Source of the DNA: JBAXEO01 sp963789515
GTDB taxonomy: Bacteria > Actinomycetota > Coriobacteriia > Anaerosomatales > JAAXUF01
Direction: 5' to 3'
Length of the DNA: 64,000 nt
NCBI GenBank assembly: GCA_963789515.1
Contig: CAWBKW010000002.1
Coordinates: forward strand, 995,567-1,059,566
Below the pieces are notes generated by a model. The model was given only the letters and a program-made list of their open reading frames with translations, was not told the DNA's origin and made no database searches. The number at the start of each line of letters is the position of its first letter. Within the stretch, counting starts at the first letter, position 1. Positions 57,515 to 64,000 of this stretch are shown in pieces. The position numbers and the translations under genes were made by a program.

Positions 57515-58427
57515 TCACTTCACTAGGAGCGGAACGATACCGAGCGAGAGATACGCGGCGATCACCCACGCACCGGTCATGGGCTGAAGGAATCGGGAGC
57601 GCGTGACGACCGGCCGAACGGCGAACCGTACGCCGAGGAACAGCGGCCGCGGCCAGCGCCAAGCCGAGAACGACCGCGACCGGGACGGCCGCGCCCACCC
57701 GTGCGGCGGCCAGCACTGTGCCCGCTGCCCCCAGCGTCATAGCCGAAAGCCACAGAGCCACTGCACGGCTCGGACCGTAGAGCGACGTGTAGGTCTCCAC
57801 ACCGGTCTCCTCGTCTTCAGGCGCCCGCAGCTTCCGGCCAACCTCAACGACGATGCCGTTGAAGTAGCTCATGGCCAGGAACCAGCCGATGCCAGCGGGC
57901 ACGACGCCGGTCGCTGGCAGCCAGTCGCACGCGGTCGCGCAGAAGTTGATGAGCGGCATGATCACCATGTGGCTCAGCAGGTAGGAGATCGGGTGGGCCT
58001 TGAGCCACTCTGAGACGAAGAACTCCTTGGTCATCAGTCCCAGGTACGCCCACGTGACGATCAGGAGCACGAGAAGTCTCGGCGAGAGCGCCACTGCAAT
58101 CGCCGTTTGGACGAGAGCAGCACCCATTCCGACCCATCCCAGCTCGGAGAGCTTGACCAGTCCGCGAGGGACCGGACGGTAGGGCCGGAACTCAGAGTCA
58201 TCATCGAAGTCCTTGAATTCGTCTGCGATTCGAAGTTCGAGGAAGAAGAGGAGCGAGATGGCAAACGCCGCAGCGAAGCTTGTCAGGGGGGGCAGAACGA
58301 ACTGCCCTCGCAGGAAGCCGGAGAAGGCGACTGCCGAGAACGTGAAGGCCGCGACCAAGGGGGCGTGGGCGGCGAGGGGGAACCGCTCGCGCTGATAGAC
58401 CCACCAGCGGTTGGTCGTATTCTGCAC
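57515..58427 (-). CDS. UbiA-family prenyltransferase, one frameshift
   Basis: First gene of the operon, from GTG 58425-58427 behind GAGAGGGGG. Polytopic, about nine helices. The aspartate-rich first motif is ADEFKDFDDDSEFRPYRPVP, a variant of NDxxDxxxD followed by RPxRPxPxG; a second acidic region is RAPEDEETGVETYTSLYG. In the given frame the C-terminus turns non-conserved after about 57650. The alternative frame there reads PLFLGVRFAVRP then FLQPMTGAWVIAAYLSLGIV and stops at 57515, a normal membrane end. It should attach a polyprenyl chain to an acceptor; the acceptor is unknown. Confidence 0.87.
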
Positions 58428-58744
58428 GCCTCCCCCTCTCGGCAGCTCGCCGGCCTCGTCAGGAGTCGATGGTCATCGCCTCCGCGAGACCGTGAACGGC
58501 GCATTCGGACGGGAGAAAAGCGAACTCCTGCTCATCTCTTGCCCAAATCGGCGCTCGGTGAGCAGGGTGGCGAGAACTACGGAACTTGCCGCGCGTCCCG
58601 GCAGCTACGGCGTCGCATCGCGAGCCAGACGAAGGCGTCGGCTAAAGGCTCATCAAGCACATGCCGACACAGCAGGTGAGGCCCCATCGCCGCGACCCTC
58701 TGCCCTGCTCAAGCGCAATGCAGCGATGGGGCTTCCGAGCGCCC
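58428..58744. other. Non-coding stretch upstream of the ubiA operon, with a terminator-like inverted repeat
   Basis: No convincing gene on either strand. At 58681-58690 and 58723-58732 a perfect 10-bp inverted repeat (GCCCCATCGC and its complement) with a 32-base loop lies just downstream of the PAS-GAF gene and could terminate it. A promoter for the ubiA operon should lie here but I cannot pick a convincing -35/-10 pair. Confidence 0.5.
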
Positions 58745-60094
58745 TCACTTGGACGCGGCCTTCGCCAGCAGTGCCTGGTAGAGAGAGGCATTCTCAAGGG
58801 CGAGGGACACCATGAGACCGAATTGCCGCGCGAACGCGATCTCGCTGTCCGAGAAGTGCCGTGGGGCCGACCCCCAGTTGAACATCGCGACGCCCAGCGG
58901 CACGCCCCTGACCATCATCGGCACGGAGATCACCGCTGTCACGCCTCGCTGCTTCATGTGCCCCGCGTTCACGCGGGCATCAGTCCGCGTGTCCCCGATG
59001 GTCACGACATCGCCGCTTCTGATCGCGAGAAGGGCGTGTGGTTCCTCGGCGTCCTTCATCACCGTACCCAGATTCTCGTCGGGCAGTCCGTAGACACTGT
59101 GCACGGTCCACGCGCCTGGTTCGGCACGCGTCCACTCGGCCGCGGACTCGGCCCCAAGTGCCTCAGCGGCCTTCACGAGACCTCGATCCAGCACCTCGTC
59201 GAAGGATGGTGCGGAGTAGACAAGCACACCGATCTCGTTGAGCGCACGACTGAGTACGCCCTGTCGGTGTTCCTCGGTGATGTCATCGGTGACCCCCACG
59301 CATCCGATCAGCGAGCCGTCACCGTCTCTGAGCGGCACAGCCGAGGAGACCACGACGCCACGACTGCCGTCGAACCGCTCGATCTCGATGATGTCGCCGA
59401 GTCGCGCTTCACCGGTCCTGAGCACCTGCGCAGCGGTCCAGTCCTCGGGCGCGAGCGGCTCGCCGGTGTCCGCCCACCAACCCCTGTACTGCGCGTAGTC
59501 CTCCAGACCTCTGGGTCTGGGTGGCGATGAGCCGGCCCATACCTGTGCGACCATCGGGTTGAGATCGACGACGACGCCGTCAACGTCCGTGATGCCCACC
59601 GCGACAGGGAGAACGTCCAGCACCGTCCGAAGGCGCACATGCTCGGCCTCGAGAGCCTGGAGTCGCTCGGCGAGCTGAGCACTCAGTAGCGCTATCTCGT
59701 CCTCTCTCGCGCGGCGCTCGGATATATCCTGGATAGTCCCGAACATCCGGATTGGTCGGCCCTCGGCGTCTCTGGCCAGCCTTCCGAGGCCATGGACCCA
59801 GCGTTCGGCCCCGTCACTCACACGCACGATTCGATACTCGGCGTCGAAAGGCGTCCCCTGCTCTATGACCTCCCGACGCAAGTAGTCCGACATGCGCTCG
59901 CGGTCCGAGGGGTGAACGATGCGAAGCCAACCTTCGATGTCGCGTGGGTGCTCGGGGCCGATGCCCAATAGCTCGTCGAGCATCTCCGAGCTGGTCCAGC
60001 TGTCAGCCCCGACGTCGAAGACATAGTGCCCGAGCAGCGCGAGTCTCTGGGACTCACGCAACCACCGCTCGCTGTCGTCGCTACCGTAGTCCAT
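58745..60094 (-). CDS. PAS-PAS-GAF sensor protein without an output domain
   Basis: 449 residues from ATG 60092-60094. Residues about 5-125 are a PAS/PAC pair (SQRLALLGHYVFDV, MFGTIQDISERRARE), a short coiled coil follows, then a second PAS (about 155-285, ending GVTDDITEEHRQG) and a GAF domain (about 290-445, SVPMMVRGVPLGVAMFNWGS). It ends LALENASLYQALLAKAASK where a kinase, cyclase or phosphatase would normally begin. No frameshifted continuation is found downstream. It may act through protein contacts. Confidence 0.85.
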   Translation of the reverse strand: MDYGSDDSERWLRESQRLALLGHYVFDVGADSWTSSEMLDELLGIGPEHPRDIEGWLRIVHPSDRERMSDYLRREVIEQGTPFDAEYRIVRVSDGAERWVHGLGRLARDAEGRPIRMFGTIQDISERRAREDEIALLSAQLAERLQALEAEHVRLRTVLDVLPVAVGITDVDGVVVDLNPMVAQVWAGSSPPRPRGLEDYAQYRGWWADTGEPLAPEDWTAAQVLRTGEARLGDIIEIERFDGSRGVVVSSAVPLRDGDGSLIGCVGVTDDITEEHRQGVLSRALNEIGVLVYSAPSFDEVLDRGLVKAAEALGAESAAEWTRAEPGAWTVHSVYGLPDENLGTVMKDAEEPHALLAIRSGDVVTIGDTRTDARVNAGHMKQRGVTAVISVPMMVRGVPLGVAMFNWGSAPRHFSDSEIAFARQFGLMVSLALENASLYQALLAKAASK

Positions 60095-60172
60095 GTATGC
60101 ATCCTCTCGACCAGCATCGACACGGCAACCGATCCGCGGTGCCGGGTTATGAGAATGGGCCGAAGGGCACTT

Positions 60173-60589
60173 CTAGGACGAGTCCTTGTTGACCATCGCG
60201 GTCAGTATGGCCGTCTGGATCGGATCGTCCGTCACCGCCTCCAACTGGCCGAACTCAGGCCCGCCGTGCTCCCACGCAAAGACAACGAGCGCATCGACGT
60301 CATATTCGGCACCGAGGTACGCGGCGAGGTTGTCCAGCTCCGTGTCGAGCTTGCGCCCCGCGTCGCCCATGCCCTGCACGCTGACGGTCACCGGGAGGCT
60401 GCTCAGCGCGTGCGCCCGCGTGAACAGGTCGACGCAGAGCGCCGTGAGTTCTGCGCCCCCGCGCTTGTAGTCGACCCCGATAACCGCCAGATGCGTGACG
60501 CCATCTGCGGATTCCTCGTCAACAGACAAGGCGACGTGCGGGTGTTCTGCCTTCAGGGCCTTCTGCACAGCGGTGGTCAGTTCCGACAT
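60173..60589 (-). CDS. Uncharacterised 138-residue protein
   Basis: Starts ATG 60589 just after GGGGGAGCA. The protein is acidic, soluble and without a recognised motif; alternating hydrophobic stretches (VTHLAVIGVDYK, LPVTVSVQGMG, VDALVVFAWEHG) suggest an alpha/beta fold. Codon use is like its neighbours, which supports it as real. No family is recognised and no function can be given. Confidence 0.6.
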   Translation of the reverse strand: MSELTTAVQKALKAEHPHVALSVDEESADGVTHLAVIGVDYKRGGAELTALCVDLFTRAHALSSLPVTVSVQGMGDAGRKLDTELDNLAAYLGAEYDVDALVVFAWEHGGPEFGQLEAVTDDPIQTAILTAMVNKDSS

Positions 60590-60751
60590 TGCTCCCCCAC
60601 TTCGATTCCATCGCTCGGCGATTGAATTGACTGAATGGATTATTGGCGAGCGTGGTCATTCCGAAACCCGCCACCCGTCCGGACGGAGATCGACTTGCGG
60701 AGAGCGCTCCTCAGCGCGCCCGGCGACCCACAGGTGACGTGAGAACGGAGG

Positions 60752-60860
60752 GCCTGCTATCCGCGTTTCGGCAGTTGGCGGTCACGTCATGCTGTTGGGC
60801 GGTGAGATGCGATTCAATCCGCGTGACACGGGCGTCTTCAATCAGACGTAGTCCCGGACT
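60752..60860. repeat. Degenerate repeat copy 1
   Basis: About 105 bases that align with 61081-61190. The segment 60825-60855 matches 61156-61186 at 29 of 31 bases, and the segment with ATCCGCGTTTC (60759-60769) matches the start of copy 2. The hairpin of copy 2 is degraded here. Confidence 0.7.
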
Positions 60861-60934
60861 ACTTCGACGCGTAGACGCGAGATTCGGAGAAGCCCTCGGC
60901 CAGCCGACGGGGTTCAGCAAGTGCGCGCCGAAAG

Positions 60935-60973
60935 GAAGCGCCCGCCCCTCTGGTTCGAGGAGCGGGCGTCTTC
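60935..60973 (-). terminator. Terminator-like hairpin
   Basis: Arms GAAG-CGCCCGC-CCTC and GAGG-GCGGGCG-CTTC pair with small bulges around a 6-base loop. On the minus strand it is followed by CCTTT. It would stop transcription coming from the stress-type genes on the right. Confidence 0.55.
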
Positions 60974-61071
60974 ATTCCGCCTCGTGTTGGTGGGAGAGCG
61001 GCGTCAGCTCGGAATCGGTGACCTCCGTGCCTTCAGCACGACGGCAGTACCGAGGAGTGTTCCTGCCAGTG

Positions 61072-61190
61072 CCAAAAGGACCCGCCATCCGCGTTTCCGC
61101 AGGTGACGGGCCTATTGTTGCTGCTGGGCCATGGTGGATGCGCTTCGAACCGCTTGACACGGGCGTCTTCAGTCAGAAGTAGTCCCAAGG
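61072..61190 (-). repeat. Repeat copy 2, containing a rho-independent terminator
   Basis: At 61081-61110 a near-perfect 13-bp stem with a GAAA tetraloop (minus strand) is followed by TCCTTTT, a convincing terminator about 60 bases after the STAS-like gene stop. The rest of the repeat overlaps the last codons of that gene. Between them, on the minus strand, GGTTCGAAGCGCATCCACCA (61149-61130) resembles a decayed tRNA T-loop and CCA end. Confidence 0.6.
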
Positions 61191-61570
61191 TCCCTGATCG
61201 AAGATGTCTGATCGAGCCATTCCATTGCGTCCCCAAGATGGGTAAACGCTCGAAGGTCGAAGCCTCTTTCTTGCGCGCAGACAGCGAAGAACCCCGCGTA
61301 GTCGGATCTCTTGGGCGGGACGAGGACTGCGGTCTTTCGCGAGAAGGCCTGACGAACTGTGTGGAGCTCGGCTGCCAGGTCCCAAAGGTCCGCTGCATCC
61401 ATTTCAAACTGCACGTTTCGGGCGTCAAGAATCACATCGTAGCTGTCCCAGGGGGCCGAGGCCGACGCGACCTCCATGAGCACCTTCTTCGCCTGATCGA
61501 GATCGACCGTTCCTTCGGGGGTGGCTTGGATGAACTCATGCGCCCGGATGATCCTGATGTCCGATGGCAT
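61169..61570 (-). CDS. Small protein with possible STAS/SpoIIAA-like fold
   Basis: 133 residues from ATG 61568-61570, with GGGAGG 6 bases upstream; the longer open frame is not used. It contains YDVILDARNVQFEMDAADLW followed by RKTAVLVPPKRSDYAGFFAV and ends in an amphipathic helix (LGDAMEWLDQ). The 'beta-strand - D-x-R - helix - beta' order and the late '-ALEWL' helix resemble STAS-like proteins that replace a phosphate or nucleotide site with a lipid- or protein-binding surface. The assignment is weak. Confidence 0.6.
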   Translation of the reverse strand: MPSDIRIIRAHEFIQATPEGTVDLDQAKKVLMEVASASAPWDSYDVILDARNVQFEMDAADLWDLAAELHTVRQAFSRKTAVLVPPKRSDYAGFFAVCAQERGFDLRAFTHLGDAMEWLDQTSSIRDLGTTSD

Positions 61571-61644
61571 CGTTGCCTCCCTAGAGGCCTTCTCGAAGGC
61601 GGAGCGACACATTCGATCCCGGCTGGTCGGCACAGCTGATTCGA

Positions 61645-61788
61645 CTAGCTGCGACGTCCGGTGATCAGGTTGTACACCAGCACCACCAGGGCCACCACGA
61701 GCAGAATGTGTATGAGCCCTCCGCCTATGTGGAAGCTGAAGCCCAGAAGCCAGAGCACGACTAGGATGAGAATGATTGTCCAAAGCAT
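61645..61788 (-). CDS. Lmo0937-family small membrane protein
   Basis: 47 residues. It begins MLWTIILILVVLWLLGFSFH, then has the glycine-rich turn IGGGLIHILLVVALVVLVYN and a basic tail ITGRRS. Two short hydrophobic segments around GFSFHIGGG are diagnostic of the Lmo0937/DUF5670 family, whose genes are often induced in stationary phase or envelope stress. It sits between the STAS-like and YggT genes. Confidence 0.9.
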   Translation of the reverse strand: MLWTIILILVVLWLLGFSFHIGGGLIHILLVVALVVLVYNLITGRRS

Positions 61789-61823
61789 CGCTGGATACTC
61801 CAATTCGTTGATTGCCGCCCAAC

Positions 61824-62225
61824 CTACTGGCGAGCGGTTGTGTCCTCGCTTTGCTCAACTCGCTCGACTGTCTGCGACGACCGGCGCGGTGTGACGACGT
61901 AGATGAGCTTGACGATGCCCCACCCGACCAGGGCATAGACGGCCATGGCCACGAGGGCGCTCCATTCGAACGTAGCACCGCCCGCAGTCTGCGTCTTGAA
62001 CACCGTGTTGAACGGAGCCATGAAAAGCCCGGACAGGCTGTAGATGAACGAAACGAAGCCTGCGTTCGGGTTGGCGCCGAAGAGCATCAGTACGAAGCGC
62101 GCTGCGATGATCACCTCGATCACCCCGAACACGTAGTACACAACGCGCGCAAGCACTACTTCAATCGGAGACCGGGCCTCCGTGTGAACCTGCTGCTTGT
62201 AGCTACTCGAACCTGACTGAGCCAT
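61824..62225 (-). CDS. YggT-family membrane protein
   Basis: 133 residues from ATG 62223-62225. Two hydrophobic hairpins (VVYYVFGVIEVIIAARFVLM; FEWSALVAMAVYALVGWGIV) are separated by a loop with NPNAGFVSFIY and FMAPFN, a YggT-like pattern. The C-terminus is charged and soluble. It is probably co-transcribed with csbD and lmo0937-type genes as an envelope-stress unit. Confidence 0.8.
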   Translation of the reverse strand: MAQSGSSSYKQQVHTEARSPIEVVLARVVYYVFGVIEVIIAARFVLMLFGANPNAGFVSFIYSLSGLFMAPFNTVFKTQTAGGATFEWSALVAMAVYALVGWGIVKLIYVVTPRRSSQTVERVEQSEDTTARQ

Positions 62226-62294
62226 GGCGATCGCTCCCTATGGTGGACGGTGACATTCCGAAGAAACCCCTCACTCTGGCGAAAAAGCGACGCA

Positions 62295-62474
62295 TCACTC
62301 ACTCTTCGGATTGACGATGTCCTTGACCTTGTCCGCCACTTCATCAATCGCCTTCTTGGTCGAGGCGCTGGCCTGGTCGAGTTTGCCTTCACGCTTGAGG
62401 CCCTCATCCCCCGTGATATCGCCGGCGGCTTCCTTCAGACGGCCTTTGGTGTCTTCAACCTTGTGATCACTCAT
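62295..62474 (-). CDS. CsbD-family stress protein
   Basis: 59 residues from ATG 62472-62474: VEDTKGRLKEAAGDITGDE and the following KREGKLDQ are the CsbD signature. It is hydrophilic, helical and lysine-rich. In Bacillus csbD belongs to the sigma-B general stress regulon; the regulator here is not known. Confidence 0.92.
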   Translation of the reverse strand: MSDHKVEDTKGRLKEAAGDITGDEGLKREGKLDQASASTKKAIDEVADKVKDIVNPKSE

Positions 62475-62532
62475 CGTTCTCGCCCCTTTCGGCAAGCTGC
62501 GTACTCTCTGACGGCGCCTCGTTGACGCCGAA

Positions 62533-62985
62533 CTACATGGCACCCTTCTCGTGCATCTCCACTTCTGACGTCAGGGCGATGATCCGGCTAGCGGTCGCTA
62601 CAGACATGCAGTACTTGAAAACACCCGCGTCGACGAACTCCCGTGTCTTGAATGGCCAGCGGCTCGATCCGTACCTGCCGCGAACACGCTTCTCGAACGG
62701 CCCGAACGACGCGACTACTTGTCGAGCCGTCAGGCCCGAAGCCTCAGCAATCTCAGCAGTGGTCACCCATGCGGGCGACCGCTCGGCGATCGCGTGAAGA
62801 ATCTGTCTCATTGCGCTCGATGACTCAAGGAACATCCGATCAAGCAATGCCCGGTTCCAGCCTTCCTCGTAGCCATCCTCGGTCTCCACACCGCCGACGG
62901 TCGGTCTGATCGGCCGGCGAGCCAGCAGTTCGTAGACTTCTTGAACACGGTCGAGCGGAACGGGGACACTCACGAAGTCCGTCAT
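62533..62985 (-). CDS. Putative winged-helix DNA-binding protein
   Basis: 150 residues from ATG 62983-62985, with GAGGTGA 9 bases upstream. The middle (about residues 58-95) reads MRQILHAIAERSPAWVTTAE then IAEASGLTARQVVASFGPFE, a helix-turn-helix pattern of MarR-like or Lsr2-like wing proteins. The rest shows no known motif. Direct repeats upstream of its own start suggest autoregulation. It may control the stress genes just downstream. Confidence 0.6.
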   Translation of the reverse strand: MTDFVSVPVPLDRVQEVYELLARRPIRPTVGGVETEDGYEEGWNRALLDRMFLESSSAMRQILHAIAERSPAWVTTAEIAEASGLTARQVVASFGPFEKRVRGRYGSSRWPFKTREFVDAGVFKYCMSVATASRIIALTSEVEMHEKGAM

Positions 62986-63005
62986 CGTTGATGTTCACCT
63001 CTTAG

Positions 63006-63050
63006 CCATTGCTATCCGCTGTTGTTCTATAGTTACCCATTGCTAGCAAT
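63006..63050 (-). promoter_or_regulatory. Promoter with repeated operator half-sites
   Basis: On the minus strand TAGCAATGG occurs twice (63045-63037 and 63014-63006), 31 bases apart, about three helix turns. The first is part of the 12-base palindrome ATTGCTAGCAAT (63039-63050). A possible -10, TATAGA (63031-63026), lies between the two. This suits repression of the winged-helix gene by its own product. Confidence 0.5.
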
Positions 63051-63198
63051 TTCTAACACTGGCCCAACCGGTTTCGTTGGAGTAGCCTCGGAACCGTTCA
63101 ATGGGATCCCGAATGAGAGTGCCGGCCTCCGTTGAGACCGGTATGCGACGGGAGCACCGGCGCCTGTTCGAGATCGATCGCTGCGATGGGGACGCCAA

Positions 63199-63696
63199 GT
63201 GACTTCGTGCGGGAAATGCTGTGCCGAGTTGGTGGACGGCGCCGCGTTTTGCCATGTCTGCGGGGAGCCAGTGGGGAACCCGGTGACCGCAGAGGACGAC
63301 TCAACTCCCGGCCTGACGGCCCTCGAGCAGGAGTGGGCTACGTTGGCTGACTTCTCGAATCGAATCTCCAACGAGGCAGAGATGGCTCGAGACCGACTCG
63401 AGGTCTTGGAGCGTCGGTCGGCGAGTTCGGAAGCGCCGGGCCGCGGCACATCCGCCATTGGCTGGACTGAGCCATCCGAAGGAGTCCCCGTCCGGACGTC
63501 GGGGGCAACGAAGTCGGGCCGTGGTGGCGCGTGGATGGCTGCAGGCATCCTCCTCATCATCCTCGCTTTCGCCGTGGCCCTGGTAATCGAGTCGCGCAGC
63601 GGAGCCGTGGGGGCCGGCGTGTTCGTCCGCGTCCTACTGAATCCGATTGCGTGGGCCGGCTTTCTCATGTTCGCATGGGGGCTGGTGACGTCCTAG
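63199..63696 (+). CDS. Zinc-ribbon protein with C-terminal membrane segments
   Basis: 165 residues from GTG 63199. The N-terminus has CGKCCAEL and FCHVCGEPVG, two CxxC knuckles of a zinc ribbon. A coiled segment (residues about 45-75) and a serine/glycine-rich linker follow, then two hydrophobic helices (AAGILLIILAFAVALVIES; NPIAWAGFLMFAWGLV). Such proteins are common and their function is not known. Confidence 0.7.
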   Translation: MTSCGKCCAELVDGAAFCHVCGEPVGNPVTAEDDSTPGLTALEQEWATLADFSNRISNEAEMARDRLEVLERRSASSEAPGRGTSAIGWTEPSEGVPVRTSGATKSGRGGAWMAAGILLIILAFAVALVIESRSGAVGAGVFVRVLLNPIAWAGFLMFAWGLVTS

Positions 63697-63924
63697 CGAC
63701 GTACCCGAGGGCCGTTGGTCAGTGTCATCGACCCGCGACGAAGACACCTCAGGCGCGCAGCCCGCTGGGAACCTTTCCGCTACCGGCATCTCGTCGCCGT
63801 CGTCTCTCGAGTCCCTCAGAATCGCGACGAGTGCGGCGATGACAGCATCCTCAACCACCAGCACTTTCGCCCACGAAGGCTCACGGAGCATCTCGCCTCT
63901 GTGTCAACGCTCTGGCGAGAACGG

Positions 63925-63959
63925 AAAGACCCGCCATCCGCGTTTCCGCAGTTGACGGG
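63925..63959 (-). terminator. tRNA-downstream terminator, repeat copy 3
   Basis: On the minus strand CCCGTCAACTGCG-GAAA-CGCGGATGGCGGG (split here; a 13-bp stem with one mismatch and two G-U pairs) followed by TCTTT. It is nearly identical to the terminator within repeat copy 2. It lies 11 bases after the CCA of the tRNA. Confidence 0.75.
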
Positions 63960-63970
63960 CCTGAAAGTGC

Positions 63971-64000
63971 TGGTGGGCGATGCAGGATTTGAACCTGCGA
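63971..64000 (-). tRNA. tRNA 3' end (partial, cut by window edge)
   Basis: On the minus strand the sequence ends GCAGG-TTCAAAT-CCTGC-ATCGCCCA-CCA: a 5-bp T stem with a 7-base T loop, the 3' acceptor strand and an encoded CCA. The anticodon is outside the window. The acceptor strand (5' partner GGGCGAT) is common in tRNA-Val, but the identity cannot be decided. Confidence 0.85.

Larger units (their letters stand above)
60590..61168. other. Gene-free stretch with degenerate repeats and terminator-like hairpins
   Basis: No believable gene. It contains a 12-base palindrome CCGTCCGGACGG (60675-60686), repeat copy 1, a strong hairpin at 60935-60973 and repeat copy 2, each listed separately. Confidence 0.6.

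Noticed and set aside
63697..63929. Small open frames near the right edge (both strands)
   Set aside because: Neither has a ribosome-binding site, a family motif or normal composition; no gene is called there.
60590..63930. Prophage or integrative element
   Set aside because: No integrase, recombinase or phage structural gene is present; only repeat relics and small stress genes are seen.

Overview
The window is a GC-rich bacterial chromosome segment, most likely from an anaerobic or facultative actinobacterium near the Coriobacteriia/Anaerosomatia (OPB41-type) lineages. This placement is inferred from gene order and family content: the trpS–scpAB–rluB–aroF–tyrA–aroA–cmk–plsC–ispH–der neighbourhood, a nuo operon without nuoEFG, and 2-hydroxyacyl-CoA dehydratase-type activases. 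No rRNA is present to confirm it. Most genes lie on the minus strand, with start and stop codons commonly overlapping by 4 or 8 bases.

Region by region (map order; most transcription runs right to left). 1-8.4 kb: der (partial), a DUF512 radical-SAM protein, ispH, plsC, cmk, aroA, tyrA, aroF and hisC. 8.5-12.4 kb: cobamide lower-ligand assembly genes cobC, cobS and cobT, plus cobU read in one frame with the pseudouridine synthase rluB. 12.4-22.8 kb: scpB, scpA, trpS, an M50 protease, a DHH-CBS-CCA transferase fusion, deoA, deoB, an orphan GspE/PilB ATPase and a small YggT-like protein. 22.9-23.3 kb: a FlgM-like gene behind a strongly structured leader. 23.4-34.8 kb: an 11-gene nuo operon whose NuoI carries an inserted GltD-like flavoprotein module; its promoter overlaps a Rex-like palindrome. 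34.9-48.7 kb: an ABC-F ATPase, a disulfide reductase, a GAP-family membrane protein, a Cys-cluster protein, a PAS-GGDEF cyclase, a Tat-exported multicopper oxidase, a three-gene acyl-CoA-dehydratase-activase set and an alpha/beta hydrolase.

48.7-58.4 kb is the most unusual part. It is a tightly packed seven-gene operon: UbiA prenyltransferase, class I HMG-CoA reductase, a rifampin-phosphotransferase-like PEP-synthase homologue, a BtaA-like aminocarboxypropyl transferase, a phytol/dolichol-kinase-like membrane protein with a DUF92-like half, a GNAT acyltransferase and an AMP-forming acyl-CoA synthetase. Together they look like a pathway for an isoprenoid-containing polar lipid that I do not recognise.

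58.7-64 kb holds a PAS-PAS-GAF sensor, an orphan gene, a run of small stress-type genes (STAS-like, Lmo0937, YggT, CsbD, a putative winged-helix protein), degenerate repeats and the 3' end of a tRNA gene at the right edge.

A caution for the whole window: about 18 apparent single-base frameshifts break otherwise well-conserved genes, several in or beside homopolymer runs. This looks more like uncorrected sequencing indels than real gene decay, so the affected genes are annotated as whole loci with the approximate shift positions.
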